Shown: positions 1 to 9,355 of the stretch, in pieces
Layout of the letters: the number at the start of each line of letters is the position of its first letter
Position numbering within the stretch: position 1 is the stretch's first letter
Assembly (NCBI RefSeq): GCF_003952465.1
Contig: NZ_CP034448.1
Location: forward strand, 7,479,001 to 7,543,000
Direction of reading: 5' to 3'
Origin: Mesorhizobium sp. M1B.F.Ca.ET.045.04.1.1
Lineage (GTDB): Bacteria > Pseudomonadota > Alphaproteobacteria > Rhizobiales > Rhizobiaceae
Length of the DNA: 64,000 bases
Made by a program: the position numbers and the translations under genes
Notes under the pieces: generated by a model
What the model was told of the DNA's origin: nothing
The model's input: only the letters and a program-made list of their open reading frames with translations
Databases searched by the model: none

Positions 1-749
1 TTGATCAGCGGGTTGATCTGGTAACACTCGAGATTGGCAAGCGCGGCGCCTGCGTGATAAGCCATTGCATACCCGTCCCCCGAATTGGTGGGGTTCTCAT
101 AGGTTCCAAACAGGTAGCCTGAATGCGGCAAGCCGAGCCGGCCCGCCGCGCCCATGCATAAGATCACGGTCTTGGCGCGAACCACGAGAAACTCGGCGGA
201 GCGTGTATTTACCGCGATCGCTCCCGCGATCCGCCCATTCTTCGCGGTCAACAGGCGGGTAGCCATGTAGCGATTGGAGATCAGAATCCGCTCGCGTCTG
301 AGCTGGCGATAAAGTGCCTTTTTTACCGTGTCGCCATTCGGCATCGGCAGGACGTAGGTTCCGAGATGATGAACCTTCTTCAGGTCGAAATCGCCGTTGG
401 CGGTCTTTTGGAAGCGTATGCCGAAGCGATCCAGTTCCTCGATGATTTCATGACAACGCGAAGCATATTTGACAACGGGCGCCTGGTCGACGATCCCGTC
501 ATTGGCGATCGTGATCTCCTTGGTGTACTGCTCGGGTGTGGAGTAGCCAGGCACAACGGCATTGTTTAGCCCATCCATGCCCATCGAGATCGCGCCCGAT
601 CGCTTAACATTTGCCTTCTCGAGCAGAATGACCTTCAGGTCCTGGCCGCGCTGCTTGGCCTTCAACGCGGCCATCGGGCCAGCTGTGCCGCCACCAATTA
701 CCAGAACATCGCAAGCGACTTCGGCTAGCCCATCGACAAGGTGGTCCAT
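1..749 (-). CDS. Fumarate reductase/succinate dehydrogenase-type flavoprotein, C-terminus off window
   Basis: The N-terminal 249 residues are visible; the gene runs off the left edge. The start is the ATG at 747-749. Residues 13-30 carry a Rossmann FAD-binding motif (VLVIGGGTAGPMAALKAK), followed by the SGAISMGMDGLNN stretch typical of fumarate reductase and AprA-like flavoproteins, and a later GAAGRLG segment in the FAD domain. Such subunits oxidise or reduce a dicarboxylate-like substrate, usually with a ferredoxin-type partner, which would be downstream and outside the window. It lies 8 bases after the DUF971 gene, so the two are probably cotranscribed. The exact substrate cannot be told. 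Confidence 0.85.
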   Translation of the reverse strand, partial: MDHLVDGLAEVACDVLVIGGGTAGPMAALKAKQRGQDLKVILLEKANVKRSGAISMGMDGLNNAVVPGYSTPEQYTKEITIANDGIVDQAPVVKYASRCHEIIEELDRFGIRFQKTANGDFDLKKVHHLGTYVLPMPNGDTVKKALYRQLRRERILISNRYMATRLLTAKNGRIAGAIAVNTRSAEFLVVRAKTVILCMGAAGRLGLPHSGYLFGTYENPTNSGDGYAMAYHAGAALANLECYQINPLI

Positions 750-757
750 TGCACTGC

Positions 758-1045
758 TCACCGCTGAGTGTGACTGATTTCGCGCAGATAGCGCCAGGGA
801 TAGATGCCGCGGTCGTGACCATCGGAAAAAACCAGACGCATGGCGTAGGACCCGATAGCCTCGGCACTAACGATTGTAACGTCGTCGAAGGAATGCTCCT
901 TTCCTTCGAGGGCGGACCGGATCTGATGGGCCGCTCGGCTGAGTTTGCGCAATTGTGATGCCTGGACACCAGCTCGACTGCCGTCGTCCCACGTGATGGC
1001 TAAGGATCGGCGGTCGGCGCCGATCCGGATTTCTAAAGGTTTCAT
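758..1045 (-). CDS. DUF971 domain protein
   Basis: This 95-residue protein contains the DUF971 (gamma-butyrobetaine hydroxylase N-terminal-like) pattern: a beta-rich start (MKPLEIRIGADRRSLAITW), then MRLVFSDGHDRGIYPWRYL near the end, which is the family hallmark. The family is associated with iron-sulfur proteins. I chose the ATG at 1045 because everything upstream in frame lacks family similarity and is Ala/Ser-rich. It precedes the flavoprotein by 8 bases. Role in this pair is inferred only: possibly Fe-S or flavoenzyme maturation. Confidence 0.8.
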   Translation of the reverse strand: MKPLEIRIGADRRSLAITWDDGSRAGVQASQLRKLSRAAHQIRSALEGKEHSFDDVTIVSAEAIGSYAMRLVFSDGHDRGIYPWRYLREISHTQR

Positions 1046-1468
1046 GGCATTCCCGATGGTTCGACGCCATTGTACGAGCGAGTCTCGATTGGACACGCAA
1101 TAAATTGCCTGCCTTTCGTTAGTCGAATTGCAGGACGACGGAACTCCCGGTAGGCCGGCAAAGGCTACAGCCATGACCACCAGAGCCACCGACAAATCAT
1201 CGCGGCACCGCCGCGTGACCGGGTCGACCTGTTCCTCACGACGGCAAACTGCATCGGCTCGCCAATCGGCAATATCAGACTTCTTAATGGAAGGCGTTGA
1301 AGGCGGCGAGCGGATGAACGAAGACTAAGATGTGTGGTACCGGCTCGTGCATTGTCGTGTTCCGGCTTGAGGTCCGTCCCCTGTAGGTCAAGGCGGGCGA
1401 TTGTTTGTGACAGCCTTATGACGCACGATGCGCGTGGGTCGCTTCCGTGAAGCGACGCCGAGAGCGTC
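1046..1468. other. Intergenic, no gene seen
   Basis: No convincing coding region. The last 70 bases (about 1400-1468) are nearly the same as the sequence upstream of the intact CYTH-CHAD gene near 52075-52145 on the other strand, so the upstream region was duplicated together with the gene. Confidence 0.5.
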
Positions 1469-2918
1469 ATGCAGGAAACGGAACTGAAGCTCGAGCTTTC
1501 GCAATCGGGTGCGCGGTCGCTCCTGAAGAAAACCCGTTCGGCTCCGAGCCTACCATTCTCCAGCAGATATCCATCTATTTCGACACCCCCGGATGGGATC
1601 TGTCCAAGCGCGGCCTGTCGCTTCGCATCCGACAATCGGGAAATGAGCGCATACAGACCGTCAAAGCCGGGGATGCCGCCGCGGCCGGATCGTTCACACG
1701 CGAGGAATGGGAGCAGCCAGTCGCCGGCGACACGCCGATACTGGATGATCCGCAGATCCGAGATCTGCTGGCAGAGGATCGCTCAAAGCTCGCGCCCTTG
1801 TTCGAGGTTCATGTCAAACGGCATTCCTGGAATGTGTTGGATGCCGACGCCAGGATCGAAGTCGCACTGGATCTTGGCAAGGTCGTCGCAGCCGATCGGG
1901 AGGCGCCGCTCTGCGAGATCGAGTTTGAAAAGAAGGCGGGCTCACCGAGAGCGCTGTTCGCGCTCGCCCGGAAAGTCGACCTGATCACACCGACGCATGT
2001 CGGAGTGCTGAGCAAAGCTGAACGGGGCTATCATCTGCTTGGCTCGGCACCTGGTGCTGTTAAAGCTGCTTCGACCCCGCTCACGTCCGAGATGAGCGCG
2101 ACAACGGCTTTCGCGTACATCGCGGTGGCCTGTCTCAGCCAGTTTCGTCGCAATGAAACGGTGCTGGGCTGGTACCGCGATGCCGAGGCTCTGCATCAGG
2201 CTCGCGTGTCGCTGCGACGGCTGCGCTCGCTTTGCTCGATCTGCAAGTCGCTGTTCCATGATAGCCGTTTCGACCACCTGCGAGAAGAATTGAAATGACT
2301 CGCCTCGGAATTTGGCGATGCGCGCAATATCGACGAGATGATCGGACGGGCTTCGAGTGAGGCTCTTTCTAGCCGTCTCAAAACGCGCGCGACGACGCCT
2401 ATGCGGCGGTCGAAGCATCGCTTTCCTCGGTGCGAGCCCGCTCCTTCATGATCGAGGCCACAGAATGGGTCTCCATCAGGGACTGGCGCACCGACCAATC
2501 GGACGAAACGTTGGCCGATCAGCCGGCAAGGGATTTCGCCTCCGGTGTATTTGATAAGTTTTGGAAAAAGGTAGCGAAGGGCGGCAAAAATCTCGTCGAT
2601 GCCGATGACGAGACCCGCCATAAATTACGTATCGCCGCCAAGAAACTGCGCTATGCGGCGGAGTTCTTCGAGCCGCTTTACAACAGCAAGGCGGAAGCCA
2701 AACGCCATCGACGGTTCATGAAGATGATGGAGATCCTGCAGGATCAGCTCGGCAGTCTCAACGATCTGGCCACCGCCCATGATATGCTGGCGGCGCTGGA
2801 GCTTTCGGACGTGGCTGGCGCGAAGGATCTCTACAGCACCGAGGACAAGTCCAAGCTTCTCAAAGACGCCGCGAAGGCACACGACGCCCCTGTCGACGCA
2901 AGGCGCTTCTGGCGCTGA
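1469..2918 (+). pseudogene. CYTH-CHAD domain protein, decayed paralog
   Basis: Aligns along its whole length with the intact 483-residue protein encoded at 50623-52074 (minus strand). Three lesions are visible. One base is lost after codon 20 near 1528. The TGG codon after REELK has become TGA at 2296-2298. Another base is lost near 2377 in a run where the intact copy reads one T more. Outside the lesions the peptides stay close, for example RVSLRRLRSLCSICKSLF. CYTH domains bind triphosphorylated substrates through an ExExK motif (here ETELK), and CHAD domains bind polyphosphate. The gene cannot make the full protein. Confidence 0.93.
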
Positions 2919-3384
2919 GACATGCAGAAGCAGCGACGAAGCTCCATCGGGATGTCCTGGCAACTGGCATGGACATCAGCTACGATCAACTCTGATCTCC
3001 TGATAGCTGCTGAACTCGACCTGGCCCATCGGGATCGCATGTTGTCGCAAGCCACATTGGAGGAATGGTGCCGCCGGCTATGCCGAGACCAAATCCAATG
3101 CCCGCTTCAAGGCGCGAAGCGGACCTTGCCCAAACGATAGCGCAGTGCTTTTTTGACCCAGCAACGACACGGTTGGCAAAACAACCTGGTGCGAACGCTT
3201 AGGGCCGTGCGGGAGCTGAGGTCAAGGCAGCGCTTCAGCCCTGGAAACCGTGAAGGCGATCTCACTCCGACGCGATGGGCAGGCAAACCCGACCGAACGG
3301 AGGAAGACCGGCGCGAGGACCGGTCTTTCCATATCGTTGCGATCCGACGGGGTACCGATCCCCGGTCTCGGATTGGCTGAGCAA
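2919..3384. other. Intergenic, no gene seen
   Basis: Only short open frames without family resemblance. Nothing recognised. Confidence 0.4.
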
Positions 3385-3846
3385 TCAAGCGGCCTTGAAT
3401 CCATTCAGGGCCTTCTCCCAGGCATCCTTGATTGGCCTGGATACGTCCTCGCTTGCTCTCAACATCTCCGCCTGCAGGGTCTTGGCCTGCTCGATGGAAG
3501 CGTCAATCTGTTTGTTCACGAAAGCAGCCTGCAGCTCGATGAACTCGGAGGGCGACTTCACCGCAACCAGTGCTTCGAGGTGCTTGAAGCCGGCTTCCGC
3601 ATTGGCTCGCAGAGCGGCAATCGTCTTCAGGGACACCTCGTTGCGAGTTGTCTTGGCCACTTCAAAGGACGACACAAAAGCCTTTTGAGTGGTTTCGGCA
3701 TCCGATTGCAATTTGGAAAAAGCTTCCTTCGCCTGCTCGACGCCCTGTTCGGCGAGGGCGCGAACCTGCTCGGGAGCCTTGGACGGCTCGAAGGTAGCGG
3801 ATTCCGCGTTTTCGATCGTTTCAGTCTTGCCGGGGATCTTGGACAT
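3385..3846 (-). CDS. Phasin family protein
   Basis: A 153-residue all-helical protein with the phasin_2 pattern: EQVRALAEQGVEQAKEAFSKL near residues 27-47, then long amphipathic helices rich in Ala, Glu and Lys, ending KDAWEKALNGFKAA. Phasins coat polyhydroxyalkanoate granules and control their number and size. The start at 3846 has a good ribosome site (AAGGATGG about 8 bases upstream). It stands alone between decayed genes. Small phasins of this type are common in Mesorhizobium and Bradyrhizobium, often several per genome. Confidence 0.9.
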   Translation of the reverse strand: MSKIPGKTETIENAESATFEPSKAPEQVRALAEQGVEQAKEAFSKLQSDAETTQKAFVSSFEVAKTTRNEVSLKTIAALRANAEAGFKHLEALVAVKSPSEFIELQAAFVNKQIDASIEQAKTLQAEMLRASEDVSRPIKDAWEKALNGFKAA

Positions 3847-4134
3847 TTTTTTCCATCCTTTTCCAGGAGCGGCATCAAAACAAAGCCACGTCCTTCATGT
3901 ACGACCGTCGCAACGGATTTATGAAGCTGTACCAACGATCTGATCTCGTTCTTGATCCGCTACTGGTAGGCAGATGGCAGAGGGGAGGCCAAAAGGGCGA
4001 TCGCCGCCGATGGCCGGCTTGTAGACAATCAAAATCGCTGCAGGGAAATCAAGTAGGAGAACAGGCGTCGCGGGCTCTCCCGCCCTCTCGCGTCCGCGGC
4101 GCGACGCCTACCGCCTTGAGCGCATTGACAATGG

Positions 4135-4275
4135 TTGCGTAGCAAGATTGCGATCTTCTATTCGGCTGCAGAGGCATTAACGGTCTTAGGCTGCTTGGAC
4201 GACGGCTACGCTTGATGCTTGGCGACAGGCAAGTATGGCCCGCATCCGGCCGTCATCATGATGTCGCAAATTAGA
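4135..4275 (+). pseudogene. Remnant of the small gene found intact at 52597-52899
   Basis: The segment matches the 3' half of the 100-residue gene at 52597-52899. The best stretch is the shared TGATGCTTGGCGACAGGCAA (near 4213), and the match continues to the same end and stop. The 5' half is missing. Together with the CYTH-CHAD pseudogene this shows that material from the 50.6-52.9 kb region was copied here, though in a different arrangement. Confidence 0.7.
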
Positions 4276-4318
4276 TCGCCCCGCGATGGGATATCGTCGG
4301 GTGTCCCCAAACGTCTCA

Positions 4319-4345
4319 GCCCGGCTTCCGGCCGGGCATATTTTT
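4319..4345 (+). terminator. Rho-independent terminator
   Basis: Perfect 7-bp stem GCCCGGC/GCCGGGC with a 5-base loop, followed by ATATTTTT. The T-run is on the plus strand, so it ends transcription coming from the remnant to its left. It overlaps the stop codon of the minus-strand gene. Confidence 0.7.
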
Positions 4346-4562
4346 AGCTTTCAATGGTTCCCAGTTTTGTCCGGATCTTCCCGATCGCCTTCATGATGGT
4401 GTCGGCGGCTTGCCGGTCCAGCGCGATATCGAGGAGACCTTCAGTCGTCTGGATCGAGAGAATGCCGAGGGTGCCCTTCTCGTCCGTGACCGTGCCGATA
4501 TGGATTTCGGTCGGCACGAAAGGCCGAGCCTTTTCCACACGTCTCATGGTTACTCGCGTCAT
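4344..4562 (-). CDS. Hypothetical protein, 72 aa
   Basis: No family recognised. The protein has a basic start and a beta-rich middle (EIHIGTVTDEKGTLGILSIQTTEGLLDIAL) and ends in a helix. I chose the ATG at 4562; a GTG at 4583 would add seven residues, and neither has a strong ribosome site. The regular alternation of hydrophobic residues supports coding. It could be a small regulator or plasmid-borne orphan. Confidence 0.5.
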   Translation of the reverse strand: MTRVTMRRVEKARPFVPTEIHIGTVTDEKGTLGILSIQTTEGLLDIALDRQAADTIMKAIGKIRTKLGTIES

Positions 4563-4834
4563 TAGGCGGCTTCCGGCAAACACGCGCGAGCTTGAATTTA
4601 TGGTTAGACAGGCGCCGTTTCTTGTCTGCGAACGTCACCTTATTGCCCTAAATTGTCGCCCGTCTTCAATTGACTCTGGTGCAAAGTCCGGCACGTGACA
4701 CCTGCGGGTCCGCGCAAAAAAGTCTCGTACCGGGTGCTACAGGCCGCTGCGGTCTGGACGGCATCAATCCCTGCACGGGCGTCATCTACGATGGCCGATG
4801 CGTAAAGGCTTTTGTCGCCAACACCCCGTTGACC

Positions 4835-5472
4835 ATGTCAATCTCTCGGCATATCGATCGCATGCTTGATCCCTTCAGCCCCGACAGCTTCATCGTGCGC
4901 GCAGAGGCCTTTGTCGGGATCGAGCCCAAGGTCAGTCGCACCCTTGAACTGCCAATGTCGCTCGACCTCGCGCAGCTCCACGAGGTGCTCCAGGCCGCCT
5001 TTGGCTGAACCGACAGCCATCTGCACCGGTTCAACATAGGCGGCATCATCTACGGCGCACCGGAGTTTCGACGAAGACGGCCTCTTCGACAACCGGACTT
5101 TCGAGGCCACCGAAGTCCGAATGCTCGACTTCGTCTTCCCCTACGATCCCGGTGAGAGCCCAGTCACGATCCTCTACGAGTACGATTTTGGCGATTGTTG
5201 GCGTCATCTGCTCCGCCTGGAGCGTGTCCCGCGCGAGGAAGGGTCAATCCCCGCTGCATCGCCGCTGCTCGGTCGGGGCCCCCTGAGGATGTCGGTGGAC
5301 CTTCAGGACACGCCGAGTTCCCCGAAGCCTGGCTCGACGCCGACCACGAGGAACACAAAGCCATGCATCGCTCGGCCGGCCGAAAATTCGAGCCGGAACG
5401 CTGGAACCCTGACGACATCAACAAGGCCATCGCCAAGGCCTTTCGCGTATCAAGAGTACCGGCAAGGGTCTC
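4835..5472 (+). pseudogene. pRiA4b ORF-3-like (IS1096 TnpR-like) protein, decayed
   Basis: The reading runs through the family peptides LPMSLDLAQLHEVLQAAFG, HLHRFNIGG, FPYDPGESPVTILYEYDFGDCW and RCIAAARSGPPEDVGG, but in three frames. Lesions: a TGG to TGA change at 5006-5008, an extra T near 5068, and a lost base near 5245. The family was named from pRiA4b ORF-3 and is common on rhizobial plasmids and mobile elements; its function is not established. The start is taken at the ATG at 4835. Confidence 0.85.
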
Positions 5473-5685
5473 CTCACGGCGCCGGATGAGATCGTTTTCC
5501 AACCATTCCAACGCCTTCCGCGTTTTCGTTTCTCACGCTGTTCCGCCGCCAATTCCGGGATTCCGAAAATCGAGCCTCTGTGTATCTTGGTCATAAGTTT
5601 GTGACGGGGCGACCTTTCGGTTCCCGCAAGTTCAACCTCTGATCGCGGTCGGGCTCGCGGCGGTCATCCACGCCCCCGGCTCCTA

Positions 5686-5718
5686 AAAGAAAATCGCCGG
5701 GCCCGAATACGGCCCGGC
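5686..5718 (-). terminator. Rho-independent terminator
   Basis: An 8-bp perfect stem GCCGGGCC/GGCCCGGC with a 7-base loop, followed on the minus strand by GATTTTCTTTT. It lies 20 bases after the stop of the small minus-strand gene at 5738-5947, which supports that gene being real. Confidence 0.8.
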
Positions 5719-5737
5719 GAAAAGAAGGCTCAAACCT

Positions 5738-5947
5738 TCAGAGGGAACAGTCCAGAAGCTTGGGAGGAAACCACTGAACATGCTCGTTCTGACTTAATTC
5801 TCCATCTGTTTCGACGAAGACATTTCCAAAAATTAAGCGATAGTCAGAATATTCTTTTTGGCGCCAGGGGCACGCGTCAAGTGGAATTCGAGGGCGCCTG
5901 ATGCCGATTGGTTTCGTCTTCGGCCCTACGCGCACGTGCACTGACAT
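5738..5947 (-). CDS. Hypothetical protein, 69 aa
   Basis: No family recognised. The start is taken at the ATG at 5947 (MSVHVRVGPKTKP); an upstream ATG at 5962 would add five residues. The peptide has RLIFGNVFVETDGEL in the middle and ends WFPPKLLDCSL. The well-formed terminator directly after its stop is the main reason to call it a gene. Confidence 0.5.
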   Translation of the reverse strand: MSVHVRVGPKTKPIGIRRPRIPLDACPWRQKEYSDYRLIFGNVFVETDGELSQNEHVQWFPPKLLDCSL

Positions 5948-6554
5948 CCTGCCATGGCGCATCGAAGGTGACGTGTCGGCGATTGTCGGCGACACATCGA
6001 TCCCGACAGGCCGCCGACGCCGCCCTCATCAGCCGCTCGTTGTGCATCGGCAGCTACGCGCCTCTGGTGCCCATCAAAATAGTCTCAAATCAGCCGCTGC
6101 TACCGCCGAAGCCGAGCCTGCCTTGGCCGCGGTAACAGCGGCATTCCAAAGCGAATAGCGTGTGGTTGCGGAGACAATTAACCAGGCAAACGTTCGCTTC
6201 GAAAGCCGCACCTTCGGACAAAACCACCGGCAAGTGCAGGCTTGCAGGAGCTGGTGCATGGTTAGCTCTTCCCTGCGCGCCAACGCTCTTGTTGGCTCAG
6301 GCAAGTGAGATCGCTTCGCGGCCCGGTCAGCCGATCGTCCGCTCGGGCATTCGTTTGTGGAGAACTTACACCGAAAGAAGGCGCGCGCATCGAAAGCGGC
6401 TACGAAGATGATGCCGGCCCCTGCCTGCCCTCACTTGCCGTAGCCAGACCTAAAGAGGCTGACCGATCCCCCTAACGTCGCGCGACAGCCGAGATGTTGT
6501 GCACCCGGCTCCTCGCTTTCCCGCACACAATCCGCGCGTTCTCCGCCGGCGCCC
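5948..6554. other. Intergenic, no gene seen
   Basis: No coding region or RNA recognised between the small gene and the end of the relaxase gene. Confidence 0.4.
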
Positions 6555-8567
6555 TCAACGGCTCCTGTCCCTATCTTTTTCCGGGGGTGGTCGCAGCTTG
6601 AAGGTCTTTGGAATCTCACGATCTCGCTGCTGCTCTTCGGACCGATCGCGGCCACGTTCCTCGCGTTCGTTATCGAGTGAATCCCGACCGGCATTAGCGC
6701 CGGCGATGCGCGCCGCATCGATAGTCCGATTGTTGGACGTTTTATTGAGAGCACCCTGCTCTGCGACGTGATCGCGCCCGGCGGCCGACTTTGTTTCGAG
6801 CGTTGTCGATTTCCGATTGTCCTGGCTGCGATCCTTTGTTTTCGCTGCCCGCGCGTCGAGCTGCAGGCCCACAACCTTCCCAATGACCTTGGTCGCCTGC
6901 TCGAAGATTAGCCGGTCGGTGGGATTCGCAATTTTTGAGGCAACGCTGATGGCCGTTTGAGCCAGTGCTTCCTTGGCGGCCTTAGCCTGTCCGGTGCTGA
7001 TAGGTGTGGATCGCAACATATGATCTTGGCCTTTCTCTCGTGCAGGGTCCCTGCCCTCGCGAATTGCAGCTTCGAGCCGGTTATACTCCCGTCGAAGTCC
7101 AAGGGACAGATCGTGGCTCAACTCCCGCGCTGTACTTGGTGCTGTTTTGTCCTTTGCAAGTCCTTCCAGCATATCAATGACACGGTCGATAGATCTTTTA
7201 GTCTGGTCGAACTTTTCTCGCGCGATCTCCAGCTTCGGTGCAGTCGGCTTATCGCGAACTTTCGACATCACTTTGTCGATAACATTGGTCGGCGCTGTCG
7301 CTCCCATGCGACGGAACATTTCCCATTCCCATCTCTTTACGGGAGGTGGCCCTGCCCTCTCAACGCGTTTTTGTCTGTCGATCGCAATGCCGCGTTCGCG
7401 AGCCTTGTCAGCGAAACGCAGCCGCCACTCCGTAAAGTCGCGAATGTTTGGGTTCAGCGTCTTTCCGCCTGCATTGCGTAAGGAGACGATAACATGGAGG
7501 TGCGGATGTTTTTCCATGTCGTGCCGGTTATGGACGGCATAGGCATAGCGGTGACCGGCGAACTGCTCCTTCAGGAAATCCCGGCCAGCCAGGATGAATT
7601 GGTCCCGATCGACATTGGCGGGACCAGATAACAACAGGTGCATGAAATCACGAGGCTGGCGCGTTTGCATGAGTGCAGCGACCGTTTTGCCCTCGGTCGT
7701 GATCTCCTTGTGATCTTTGGTCGTGATTTCGCGCCGCTCGTCGAACCGCTCATAGAGCCCGCTCCTTCCGGGACGTTGCCGGATATGGGATTTTGTCGAG
7801 AGTGTGACTTCTGCGCCGTCACGCTGCATAGCGTGCAAAGTCGCAGTAAGACCCTTTGGGCCGGACACGAATTCGATAGGATAACGGGAAATTGGGTTGA
7901 TGCCTTCCTCGCGCAAGGCGCCGTCCACTCGGGCGTCGATCGCGTAAATGTCATCGAGTGCGGCCGGTACTCGATTGTCGCTGCTCCGGTCCGCTCGACT
8001 CTTCTTTTCATGAGCGATGACTATTGCCAGGTGGAGGCGGGTCTGGCCGTTGACACCGGTACTGACACTGAAGGCATAGGTTCGATCAGTGTCGCCAGCT
8101 GCGCGAATTCCTTTCGCTGCGAGCGATTGCAACGCTCGCGCGATACGTCCCCGATCGGTATTCTCGAGCTCGTAGCTGAGGCGGACGATATCCTTGCTGC
8201 CTTTCCGGTTCGCGAACTCCCGCTCCCACTCCCTGACAGCTTTGTTGAGGTCAGCCACCTCCCGACCGTCCTGATCGTGCGCGTGTTCTTCCTTGCTCTG
8301 ATAGGCAAGCACGTTCCGCGCAGAGCCTGCGCCTGCCCCGTAGGACAGGACTTTGACGACGACGGCATTGTTGCCGGATGCCCGGCTGAAGGCTGTTGCG
8401 GCCCCGCTTTGCACGTTTGGGGCTTTGCGAGTTTTCGGAGCGCGGCGCGCATTACCCCCTCCTCCGCCACCGCGACGTCGGAACTCGTCATTGATCAGAT
8501 CGAAATATGTCGGTAGCCGCCGCCCTTCCGGTTTAGACCCCGAGCGACTCTTGGACAGGTCGTTCAT
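6555..8567 (-). CDS. Relaxase/mobilization nuclease, VirD2-like
   Basis: A 670-residue conjugal relaxase that would nick DNA at an origin of transfer and pilot the strand into a type IV secretion channel. The N-terminal nuclease region has VVKVLSYGAGAGSARNVLAY (residues 69-89; Y89 is placed like the VirD2 catalytic tyrosine). The metal-binding histidine motif HPHLHVIV lies at 354-361. The C-terminal 200 residues are charged and end in an Arg-rich tail, KDRDRSR, as type IV secretion substrates do. The same tail occurs on the Fic protein at 17253-18239. The start overlaps the preceding gene by 35 bases. It closes a four-gene operon. Confidence 0.9.
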   Translation of the reverse strand: MNDLSKSRSGSKPEGRRLPTYFDLINDEFRRRGGGGGGNARRAPKTRKAPNVQSGAATAFSRASGNNAVVVKVLSYGAGAGSARNVLAYQSKEEHAHDQDGREVADLNKAVREWEREFANRKGSKDIVRLSYELENTDRGRIARALQSLAAKGIRAAGDTDRTYAFSVSTGVNGQTRLHLAIVIAHEKKSRADRSSDNRVPAALDDIYAIDARVDGALREEGINPISRYPIEFVSGPKGLTATLHAMQRDGAEVTLSTKSHIRQRPGRSGLYERFDERREITTKDHKEITTEGKTVAALMQTRQPRDFMHLLLSGPANVDRDQFILAGRDFLKEQFAGHRYAYAVHNRHDMEKHPHLHVIVSLRNAGGKTLNPNIRDFTEWRLRFADKARERGIAIDRQKRVERAGPPPVKRWEWEMFRRMGATAPTNVIDKVMSKVRDKPTAPKLEIAREKFDQTKRSIDRVIDMLEGLAKDKTAPSTARELSHDLSLGLRREYNRLEAAIREGRDPAREKGQDHMLRSTPISTGQAKAAKEALAQTAISVASKIANPTDRLIFEQATKVIGKVVGLQLDARAAKTKDRSQDNRKSTTLETKSAAGRDHVAEQGALNKTSNNRTIDAARIAGANAGRDSLDNEREERGRDRSEEQQRDREIPKTFKLRPPPEKDRDRSR

Positions 8568-8928
8568 CGTGCTGCCGAATTAAATCCTCGATATAGGTCG
8601 ATGGTCTCACAAAAGCGGCATCACGAATAGAGTCAATTGCATGCATGACTTCCTTAAGTTTCGCCATTACGGCCTCGGCAGCTTCATCGCGGCGTTCTTC
8701 GTTCTCATTCAGAAAGTCATCATTGTGAAAAGCCATTTCACGAAGGAAGTGGTGCATATTAGCCAATTGCTTGTCATGCTCCTCAAGCATGGCCGGGATA
8801 TTCATGATCTCCCTGATCACGATCAGTTTTGCAATGAGGTTGACGGACAGATTCAGTCGGCTCGCCAATGTCTCGACGTTCGCCAACACGTGCCCAGGGA
8901 GCCGAAACATGACGGCTGGTTCCCGCAT
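8533..8928 (-). CDS. Putative relaxosome accessory protein, 131 aa
   Basis: The family is not firmly recognised. Position decides the call: it starts 4 bases after the ribbon-helix-helix gene and overlaps the relaxase start by 35 bases, the usual place for a MobC/TraJ-like relaxosome component. The N-terminus (MFRLPGHVLANVETLASRLNLSVNLIAKLIVI) looks like a strand followed by helices, compatible with a small DNA-binding fold. The rest is helical and acidic. The ATG at 8928 gives the natural coupling; the frame upstream of it overlaps the neighbour and lacks sense. Confidence 0.65.
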   Translation of the reverse strand: MREPAVMFRLPGHVLANVETLASRLNLSVNLIAKLIVIREIMNIPAMLEEHDKQLANMHHFLREMAFHNDDFLNENEERRDEAAEAVMAKLKEVMHAIDSIRDAAFVRPSTYIEDLIRQHDERPVQESLGV

Positions 8929-8932
8929 CGGC

Positions 8933-9355
8933 TTAAAGCCCCCTGGCCTCAAGCGCCTCGAGGATGAGCCTATGCGTAGCGGATGACAACTGTTCGTGCC
9001 TCTCCATCGACACCTTGAAAATTTTAAAAAGGACGTCATCCTCAAGATAGAGCGATACGCGCTTGCGGGTGGCGGCAGGAACGCTGTCTCTGTTTGCACC
9101 CTTTTCGGCCTGATCCGGTTTGCGCTGTCCTTTGCGGGGGCCCGCACTCTTTGGCTCGGTCCTAACAGTTGCCGTTTCGACAGTATGCGCATCCTTTTCC
9201 GGCTGTGATGGGGCCATCAGCCTGTCGACATTGATATTCGTCGGCATGTAGGAGGTAGCGGATTCGGCGACCGCCTTGGCCTGCTCTTCCTTCGAGCGGG
9301 CGATGCTAACGATGTTGCCCGCAATAGGGGTGATCTGTTTAGGCGACTTGCTCAT
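8933..9355 (-). CDS. Ribbon-helix-helix protein, VirC2-like
   Basis: A 140-residue protein with a disordered, charged first 95 residues and a C-terminal ribbon-helix-helix domain (RKRVSLYLEDDVLFKIFKVS, then MERHEQLSSATHRLILEALEARGL). This architecture and the place directly after a ParA/VirC1-like gene match VirC2, which binds DNA next to the transfer border and raises relaxase activity. Its start overlaps the ParA-like gene by 17 bases. It could also act as the centromere-binding partner of the ATPase. Confidence 0.75.
   Translation of the reverse strand: MSKSPKQITPIAGNIVSIARSKEEQAKAVAESATSYMPTNINVDRLMAPSQPEKDAHTVETATVRTEPKSAGPRKGQRKPDQAEKGANRDSVPAATRKRVSLYLEDDVLFKIFKVSMERHEQLSSATHRLILEALEARGL

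Noticed and set aside
3250..3924. 224-codon open frame on the plus strand
   Set aside because: Exact antisense of the phasin gene, with no family resemblance; a GC-driven shadow.
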